Shown: piece after piece, positions 6,428 through 10,857 of the stretch
Position numbering within the stretch: the first letter of the stretch is position 1
Layout of the letters: each line of letters starts with the position of its first letter
Origin: Candidatus Spyradosoma merdigallinarum
GTDB taxonomy: Bacteria > Verrucomicrobiota > Verrucomicrobiia > Opitutales > UBA953
Direction: 5' to 3'
Assembly: GCA_018713755.1 (NCBI GenBank)
Contig: DVOG01000148.1
Span: 1-10,857 of the forward strand
Length of the DNA: 10,857 nucleotides
Program-made: the position numbers and the translations under genes
Notes under the pieces: model-generated
The model's database searches: none
The model's input: the letters and a program-made list of their open reading frames with translations, nothing else
What the model was told of the DNA's origin: nothing

Positions 6428-6996
6428 AACTCATGAAATTGCTCAGGAAGCGGATGCTTTCCGTCAAAAAAGTATTCTACAGATATGCGCTTTCAGAAAA
6501 CCGTCCTTGTCCCTGCGGAAAAATCAATCAGCCGTCCTTGTTTCTCGGATCTGGAAGAATCCGCATAGAAAAAACCACGCACCTCGGATATTTTCCCTCG
6601 CCGTATTTTTATTCCGGATACATGCACATAGAAGCGCGCTCGAAGGATGCGGAAATTTATGTCGGGGAAACGACCTTCATCAATAACAATGCGGTGATCA
6701 TCGCCGAAAAAGCCTCGATAACGATTGGATCCCGTTGTTTTATCGGTACTGATTTTCACTGCGTTTCCTCGGATTTTCACGGCCTGGATCCGCATCGCCG
6801 AGAGAACTATAAGTCCGCATCTGTCCATATCGGAGACGACGTTTTTATCGGGAACAACGTGACCATCTTGAAAGGCGTGACCATTGGGGGGGGGGCAACA
6901 ATTGCAGCCGGAGCCGTCGTCACGAAAGACGTCCCCGCAAATGCCGTTGTCGGCGGCAATCCCGCGAAACTCATAAAAATTCTGCCTCTTAAATGA
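6424..6996 (+). CDS. hexapeptide-repeat acetyltransferase (WbbJ/maltose acetyltransferase-like) with an internal G10 tract
   Basis: This 190-residue protein begins with a basic leader (residues 1-20) and continues as a left-handed beta-helix of hexapeptide repeats. SSDFHGLDPHRR carries the probable catalytic histidine; VHIGDDVFIGNNVTILKGVTIG and AAGAVVTKDVPANAVVGGNPAK are typical of maltose/galactoside-type O-acetyltransferases using acetyl-CoA. It probably O-acetylates a sugar of the surface glycan. Codons 155-158 lie in a run of ten G (6886-6895); the current length keeps the frame. Losing one G would end the protein at 6976, and gaining one would end it at 6992, both with about 30 wrong C-terminal residues in the terminal coils. 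Base composition is lower in GC than its neighbours. ATGA overlaps link it to the genes on both sides. Confidence 0.87.
   Translation: MKLMKLLRKRMLSVKKVFYRYALSENRPCPCGKINQPSLFLGSGRIRIEKTTHLGYFPSPYFYSGYMHIEARSKDAEIYVGETTFINNNAVIIAEKASITIGSRCFIGTDFHCVSSDFHGLDPHRRENYKSASVHIGDDVFIGNNVTILKGVTIGGGATIAAGAVVTKDVPANAVVGGNPAKLIKILPLK
6886..6895 (+). repeat. poly-G tract (G10), possible phase-variation site
   Basis: Ten consecutive G residues encode three glycines and the first base of an alanine codon in the acetyltransferase. Homologous hexapeptide coils usually read I-G-x-G-A, and alternative glycine codons would avoid such a run. Tracts of this length are well-known slippage sites in surface-glycan genes of other bacteria. 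A sequencing or assembly error is possible. Confidence 0.9.
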
Positions 6997-7460
6997 AATC
7001 GCCTTTTATCCACAATCTTGCCGATGTCCAGTCCGATAAAATCGGGGCGGGAACGCGGATTTGGCAATTCTGCGTCGTGCTTCCTGGCGCGGAAATCGGA
7101 GAGAACTGCAACATTTGCGCGCATGTGCTCGTCGAAAACGACGTGCGGCTCGGGAACAACGTCACGGTGAAGTCCGGCGTGCAGCTCTGGGACGGGATTT
7201 CCGTCGAAGACGGCGTCTTCATCGGTCCGAACGCGACATTCACGAACGATCTGTTCCCGCGCTCGAAAGCCTATCCCGAGAAATTCTCGCGGACGACGCT
7301 GAAACACGGCTGTTCCATCGGAGCGAACGCGACGATTCTCGCAGGAACGACAATCGGCGAAAACGCGATGGTCGGAGCCGGCGCCGTCGTCACGAAAGAC
7401 GTTCCCGCGAACGCCGTCGTCGTCGGGAACCCCGCAAGAGTCATTCGAAGCGTCCGATGA
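6993..7460 (+). CDS. dTDP-3-amino-3,6-dideoxyhexose N-acetyltransferase, QdtC/FdtC or WlbB-like
   Basis: This 155-residue protein is almost entirely left-handed beta-helix. The order GAGTRIWQFCVVLPGAEIG, NICAHVLVENDV, VFIGPNATFTNDLFPRS, GANATILAGTTIG and GAGAVVTKDVPANAVVVGNPAR matches sugar N-acetyltransferases of the WlbB/WbpD/QdtC group, which transfer acetyl from acetyl-CoA to an amino group on a nucleotide-linked sugar. Because the ketoisomerase and aminotransferase genes flank it, the likely substrate is the dTDP-3-amino-3,6-dideoxyhexose they make. It starts inside the previous gene's stop (ATGA) with no Shine-Dalgarno. The preceding acetyltransferase could in principle take this role, but this gene fits better. 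Confidence 0.88.
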   Translation: MKSPFIHNLADVQSDKIGAGTRIWQFCVVLPGAEIGENCNICAHVLVENDVRLGNNVTVKSGVQLWDGISVEDGVFIGPNATFTNDLFPRSKAYPEKFSRTTLKHGCSIGANATILAGTTIGENAMVGAGAVVTKDVPANAVVVGNPARVIRSVR

Positions 7461-7500
7461 ATTCCCCCTGAAATTAATTCTTTGAACTTCATTTCCCCTT

Positions 7501-8601
7501 ATGATTAAGTTTCTCGATCTCCAAAAAATCACGGCGAAATACGCCGATGAAATTCACGCGGCGACGCGGCGCGTCGTCGATTCCGGCTGGTATCTTCAAG
7601 GCGAGGAAAACGCCCGCTTCGAGGCGAATTACGCGCGCTACATCGGCACGAAACACTGCGTCGGCTGCGCGAACGGGCTGGACGCGCTGATTTGGATTTT
7701 CCGCGCCTACGTCGAGCTCGGCGTGATGAAGCCCGGCGACGAAGTCGTCGTTCCCGCGAACACCTACATCGCGACGATTCTCGCGATTACGGAAAACGGG
7801 CTCGTTCCCGTGCTCGTCGAACCGCGCGAAGACACCCTGCAGCTCGACGATTCGAAAATCGAGGCCGCGCTCACGCCGCGCACGAAAGCCGTCTGCATCG
7901 TGCATCTCTACGGGCGCTGCGCCTACACGGAAAAAATCGGCGAGCTTTGCCGTTCCCGCGGGCTCAAGCTCGTCGAGGACAACGCGCAGGCGCACGGATG
8001 CCTCTTCGCGGGAACGACGAAGACCGGCGCGCTCGGCGACGCCGCCGGGCACAGCTTTTATCCGGGGAAAAACCTCGGCGCGTTCGGCGACGGCGGCGCC
8101 GTGACGACGAACGATCCCGCGCTCGCGGAAGCGATCCGCTCGCTCGCCAACTACGGCTCGACGCGCAAATACGCCTTCAAATACCGCGGACGCAACAGCC
8201 GTCTCGACGAAATTCAGGCGGCGATTCTCGACGTGAAGCTCGCGCACCTCGATGAAGATCTCGCGGCGCGGCGCGCGGTCGCGAAATTTTACGCGGAAAA
8301 CATCTCGAACCCGGCGGTGTGCGTCCCCGTGCCCGACGATTGGCGCGCGCACGTCTTCCACCTCTTCCCCGTGCTGTGTTCCCGCCGCGACGATTTGCAG
8401 AAATTCCTCGCCGACAACGGCGTTCAGACGCTGATTCATTACCCGATCCCGCCCCACAAGCAGGAATGCTACGCGCAATGGAACGCGCTCTCGTTCCCGA
8501 TTACGGAACGGCTCGCCCGCGAAGAGCTTTCGCTCCCGATTTCTCCCGTCATGACGCCGCAGGAAATCCGCGCCGTCGTCGAAGCAGTCAACGCATTCTG
8601 A
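7501..8601 (+). CDS. PLP-dependent dTDP-3-keto-6-deoxyhexose aminotransferase, FdtB/QdtB-like
   Basis: This 366-residue member of the DegT/DnrJ/EryC1/StrS family would transfer an amino group, usually from glutamate, to C3 of the ketoisomerase product. Fold-type I landmarks are FLDL and the GWYLQG segment at the N-terminus, CANGLDAL (phosphate loop), PANTYIAT, VEDNAQAHG with D160 contacting the PLP ring nitrogen, and SFYPGKNLGAFGDGG with the Schiff-base lysine K190. The C-terminal block YPIPPHKQECY and LSLPISP is also typical. The gene follows a 40-bp gap (7461-7500), the largest in the operon, which is AT-rich but has no convincing promoter. No Shine-Dalgarno is seen. Together with the ketoisomerase and acetyltransferase it completes a Fuc3NAc or Qui3NAc pathway. 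Confidence 0.94.
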   Translation: MIKFLDLQKITAKYADEIHAATRRVVDSGWYLQGEENARFEANYARYIGTKHCVGCANGLDALIWIFRAYVELGVMKPGDEVVVPANTYIATILAITENGLVPVLVEPREDTLQLDDSKIEAALTPRTKAVCIVHLYGRCAYTEKIGELCRSRGLKLVEDNAQAHGCLFAGTTKTGALGDAAGHSFYPGKNLGAFGDGGAVTTNDPALAEAIRSLANYGSTRKYAFKYRGRNSRLDEIQAAILDVKLAHLDEDLAARRAVAKFYAENISNPAVCVPVPDDWRAHVFHLFPVLCSRRDDLQKFLADNGVQTLIHYPIPPHKQECYAQWNALSFPITERLAREELSLPISPVMTPQEIRAVVEAVNAF

Positions 8602-8604
8602 ACA

Positions 8605-9519
8605 ATGGACAATCTTCTGGTCTCCGTCGTCGTCATTTCATACAACTCTGCGAAAACCATCGCGGAAACACTGGAAAGCATCCGCGCGCAAACCTACTCG
8701 CCCTTGGAGCTGATCGTCAGCGACGACGCTTCGACGGACGACACTGCGGCAATCGCGCGGGAATGGGCCGAGAAGAACCGTTCCCGCTTCGTCCGCGCCG
8801 AAGTCATCGTTGCCGAGAAAAACGGAGGCATTCCAGCGAACCTGAATCGCGGCATCGCCGCCGCCCGCGGAGAATACCTGAAGAGCATCGCGGCAGACGA
8901 CATCCTCTGCGCGAACTGCGTTAACGACAACGTCGTTTTCATGCGGGAACATCCAGAGTCGAACGTGTGCATATCCAAAATCCATGAATTTTCGACCAAC
9001 AATGGTTTTCCCGAAAATATCGAAGACAGCCCGGTAAGTTCTTCCGTTATGGAGTTTTTCTCTGCTCCCGCAGACAAACAATACGAAATGTTGCTCTCGT
9101 CTTGCTTTATTGACGCTCCCGCCGCATTTTTTAAAACATCTTTGTTAAAAAAGTTTCCTTACAACGAATTGTATCCGGCAATGGAAGATTGGCCGAAATG
9201 GCTGGAATTGACTAAAGCCGGAATACGACTGGATTTTCTGAATAAAATTACGGTGCATTATCGGGTGGGCGGCGGTGTTTCCGCGAAACCGCAACATGGC
9301 TTTTACAAAAGACCATTCATGGAATCGTCAAAACTCTTTTACATAACAACGTTGAGAAACGCGCTTTGTGAAAAGGGATTGCATTCCCGCGTCGCAAAGT
9401 ATGACCGTGATTTTCTTTTATACGATTTTATTATCGCCTCGTTCGACAATAAGAAAAACCTGTTCTCGTCCGTCGCCCGCTTTTTCGCTCGTCTTTTCCT
9501 CCATATCGTAATCCGTTGA
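8605..9519 (+). CDS. family 2 glycosyltransferase
   Basis: This 304-residue GT-A enzyme starts LVSVVVISYNSAKTI, with SDDASTDDT (nucleotide-binding D40 and D41) and KSIAADD (metal-binding D98 and D99). Later comes MEDWPKWLEL, where the ED pair is in the usual place of the catalytic base, followed by HYRVGG. It probably transfers one O-antigen sugar from a nucleotide donor on the inner-membrane face. It begins 3 bp after the aminotransferase stop, without a Shine-Dalgarno. Composition changes inside the gene: up to about 8990 it is GC-rich like its neighbours, and after that clearly richer in A/T, with codons such as TTA and AAA. Donor and acceptor are unknown; the 3-acetamido sugar made upstream is one possible donor. 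Confidence 0.9.
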   Translation: MDNLLVSVVVISYNSAKTIAETLESIRAQTYSPLELIVSDDASTDDTAAIAREWAEKNRSRFVRAEVIVAEKNGGIPANLNRGIAAARGEYLKSIAADDILCANCVNDNVVFMREHPESNVCISKIHEFSTNNGFPENIEDSPVSSSVMEFFSAPADKQYEMLLSSCFIDAPAAFFKTSLLKKFPYNELYPAMEDWPKWLELTKAGIRLDFLNKITVHYRVGGGVSAKPQHGFYKRPFMESSKLFYITTLRNALCEKGLHSRVAKYDRDFLLYDFIIASFDNKKNLFSSVARFFARLFLHIVIR

Positions 9520-9529
9520 CCCCGATCGT

Positions 9530-10486
9530 ATGTTATTTCATAAAATCGTCCATGAACTCATTCGCCCGGCGAAAGACTTGAATCGTTTTTTTCTAAAACT
9601 GAAAGAGCAAGTTTTATCGAAAATATATGGTGGCGGAATTTTTGTTGACGCCAAGGTTTACCGAGGGTGGAGCGGAAAAATCGTCTCACAGAATTGGGGA
9701 GACGACTTGAACGCGCATTTTCTAGAGAAGCTGTTTCAAAAGAGAATGTATTTTTTCCCTCCTAAAAAATCATGCGCGCCCCGCTACCAGTTCATCGGGA
9801 GCATCGTCGGCCCCCATCACGGGGAATCGGTGCGTATCGTGTGGGGTTCCGGCTTGTTAAGAGAACTCCCTGCCCCGGAAGATATGGGAAATCAGAGATT
9901 CCTTTCGGTCCGCGGTCCTCTCACGCGAGCTTCACTGTTGCGCTGTGGCGTTGATTGCCCCGAAGTCTACGGTGATCCGGCACTGCTCCTTCCGCGTTTT
10001 TTAGACTATACGCCACCGTCGCCTCAAAATCGGCGCGGGATCGGCGTCATCTCTGCATGGTGGGAGCACAAAAACCCCCAATTTTTCAAGTTTTTGAAAA
10101 ATTTCGGGAACACCGCGCGAAGAATCAAAACCCGCGACTACAAAGACTGGAAAGATTTCATAAGGGAGATTTGCTCTTGTGAATTCGTCATCTCGTCGTC
10201 CCTCCATGGGATTATCGTCGCGGAAGCTTACGGAATCCCCTCGCTTTGGGTAATTTTTTCAAAAAAGCAGCAGAACGAAGGGCATTATTTCAAATATCGC
10301 GATTTCTATCTTTCCATTGGAAAAAACATTTCAGAGCCTCTAATGGTGACAGAATCTACAACGGAAGAAGAATTACGACGTAAAATCGTTTCGTGGAAAC
10401 CGGGTAAAATCGAAACGGATGCCCTTCTCGCGGCGTGTCCATTCACCATCGCCCCCTCCGGCAAGGCGAATCTCAACGAGAACTGA
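9530..10486 (+). CDS. polysaccharide pyruvyl transferase family protein
   Basis: This 318-residue protein has NWGDDLN (55-61) near the N-terminus, RGPLTR (128-133), YGDPALLLP (147-155) and ISSSLHGIIVAEAYGIPSLWV (221-241), the recognisable order of the pyruvyl transferase family (CsaB-like, GT-B-like fold). Known members transfer a ketal-linked pyruvate from phosphoenolpyruvate to a sugar of an exported glycan, though not all relatives have been shown to do this. The gene starts 10 bp after the glycosyltransferase and is the last plus-strand gene. Its composition is lower in GC than rmlA-rmlB or the aminotransferase gene, and the CGGGAAC word occurs only once in it, so it looks more recently acquired. 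The family call is firm, the exact reaction is not. Confidence 0.88.
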   Translation: MLFHKIVHELIRPAKDLNRFFLKLKEQVLSKIYGGGIFVDAKVYRGWSGKIVSQNWGDDLNAHFLEKLFQKRMYFFPPKKSCAPRYQFIGSIVGPHHGESVRIVWGSGLLRELPAPEDMGNQRFLSVRGPLTRASLLRCGVDCPEVYGDPALLLPRFLDYTPPSPQNRRGIGVISAWWEHKNPQFFKFLKNFGNTARRIKTRDYKDWKDFIREICSCEFVISSSLHGIIVAEAYGIPSLWVIFSKKQQNEGHYFKYRDFYLSIGKNISEPLMVTESTTEEELRRKIVSWKPGKIETDALLAACPFTIAPSGKANLNEN

Positions 10487-10488
10487 CG

Positions 10489-10541
10489 TTTTTCCGTTTT
10501 TCCAAGGAAAATTTCGCGATTTTTTCCGTTTTCCCAAGGAA
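10489..10541. repeat. T-rich tandem repeat in convergent spacer, possible terminator region
   Basis: Two copies of TTTTTCCGTTTTTCCAAGG, each followed by AA (10489-10509 and 10521-10541), differ at one base and lie 32 bp apart. They sit just after the last plus-strand stop codon and before the end of the opposing gene. A weak hairpin can be drawn between GGAAAAT (10506-10512) and ATTTTTTCC (10519-10527), followed by more T residues. Termination of the operon here is plausible, but the stem is too poor to call a canonical rho-independent terminator. Confidence 0.5.
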
Positions 10542-10600
10542 CGCGGGAACGGGAGATTCTTGGGAGGGCGAAAAAACGCGTTCCCGTGCGCGCGGCGACA

Positions 10601-10857
10601 TTACGCGAGTTTCGGGAAGGAATTGAGCGTCCAGCGGAGCGTAAAGCGCGAGCCGTCCGTGCGGGAGAACTCCAGGGCGAAAGTTCCCGCGGGAACGTCT
10701 TCGACGCGGCGTTCGAAGCGCGCTCCCGCGAGCTGCGCGAGCAGATTTTTCAGCGCGGAAAACGCCGGGCGCGGGCGCGGGTTCGCCGGGTCGGAGTCGT
10801 CCACGAGCCCGAATCCGCGGTGGACGAGCCGCCACCAGTAGACGCGGGAAACGTGCC
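10601..10857 (-). CDS. C-terminal end of a glycosidase-like protein (5' part beyond window)
   Basis: The minus-strand frame is open from the right edge to TAA at 10603-10601, giving 85 residues. The segment VSRVYWWRLVHRGFGLVDD, then a Pro/Arg-rich stretch ending PAFSAL, resembles the last beta-strand and helix of glycoside hydrolase-type TIM barrels. The final residues (ALEFSRTDGSRFTLRWT) suggest a short beta-domain. The CGGGAAC word and high GC match the bulk of the window. It converges on the pyruvyltransferase gene. There is no start codon to judge and no catalytic residue in view, so the family is a guess from the WW and GLVD pattern. It might be the same kind of domain that begins in the left-edge kinase gene. 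Confidence 0.6.
   Translation of the reverse strand, partial: HVSRVYWWRLVHRGFGLVDDSDPANPRPRPAFSALKNLLAQLAGARFERRVEDVPAGTFALEFSRTDGSRFTLRWTLNSFPKLA
10684..10697. repeat. perfect 14-bp palindrome built from two copies of the abundant word
   Basis: GTTCCCGCGGGAAC is its own reverse complement and joins two copies of the heptamer GTTCCCG/CGGGAAC, which recurs about 45 times in this window. It lies within the glycosidase-like coding region (D-V-P-A-G-T on the minus strand), so it may just be a chance fusion of two adjacent words. Confidence 0.6.

Noticed and set aside
7461..7500. Internal promoter in the 40-bp gap before the aminotransferase gene
   Set aside because: TTGAAC is present but too close to the start to leave room for a -10, and the small GAATT/AATTC inverted repeat is too short to support a site.
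1..10857. tRNA, rRNA, riboswitch or CRISPR array
   Set aside because: No cloverleaf-like segment, rRNA-like stretch or regularly spaced repeat array was seen; nearly all bases are covered by recognised coding regions.
1..10857. Circular molecule joining the two edge genes into one
   Set aside because: The direction fits, but the reading frames do not match at the joint, and the central part of the presumed second domain would be missing.

Overview
The window is a surface-polysaccharide locus (LPS core and O-antigen type) from a GC-rich Gram-negative bacterium. Sugar kinases of the WaaP and WaaY type imply an outer membrane with LPS. The recombinase type, the rarity of Shine-Dalgarno sequences and the codon style suggest the Planctomycetes-Verrucomicrobia-Lentisphaerae group, but this is a weak inference. 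The heptamer CGGGAAC/GTTCCCG occurs about 45 times, in every reading frame, and looks like a genome-wide word of this lineage.

Layout. (1) On the minus strand, bases 1-1295 hold the start of a Kdo/WaaP-type kinase with a second, unidentified domain; it runs off the left edge. (2) Bases 1293-2538 are a 1.25-kb cassette: a plus-strand tyrosine recombinase (1367-2476) between two perfect 39-bp inverted repeats. The outer end of each repeat is the start codon of an outward-facing LPS gene. (3) Bases 2536-10486 are nine plus-strand genes packed as one apparent operon, with no gap above 40 bp and several 4-bp ATGA overlaps: a WaaE/KdtX-like glycosyltransferase, a WaaY-like kinase, rmlA, rmlB, an FdtA/QdtA ketoisomerase, two hexapeptide acetyltransferases, an FdtB/QdtB aminotransferase, a family 2 glycosyltransferase and a pyruvyltransferase-family protein. 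(4) A 114-bp convergent spacer holds a T-rich tandem repeat. (5) On the minus strand, bases 10601-10857 are the C-terminal end of a glycosidase-like protein that enters from the right.

How the genes fit together. RmlA and RmlB make dTDP-4-keto-6-deoxyglucose. The ketoisomerase, aminotransferase and N-acetyltransferase would turn it into a dTDP-3-acetamido-3,6-dideoxyhexose (Fuc3NAc or Qui3NAc). The rhamnose genes rmlC and rmlD are absent from the window. The remaining enzymes would assemble and decorate the glycan by glycosyl transfer, core phosphorylation, a second acetylation and possibly pyruvylation. No flippase, polymerase or ABC exporter is present.

Two possible switches stand out. One is the recombinase cassette, whose inverted repeats carry a sigma-70-like promoter that points into the operon. 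The other is a run of ten G residues inside the first acetyltransferase gene, a classic substrate for slipped-strand phase variation. Together they suggest a two-level phase-variable glycan, which is a hypothesis from sequence alone.
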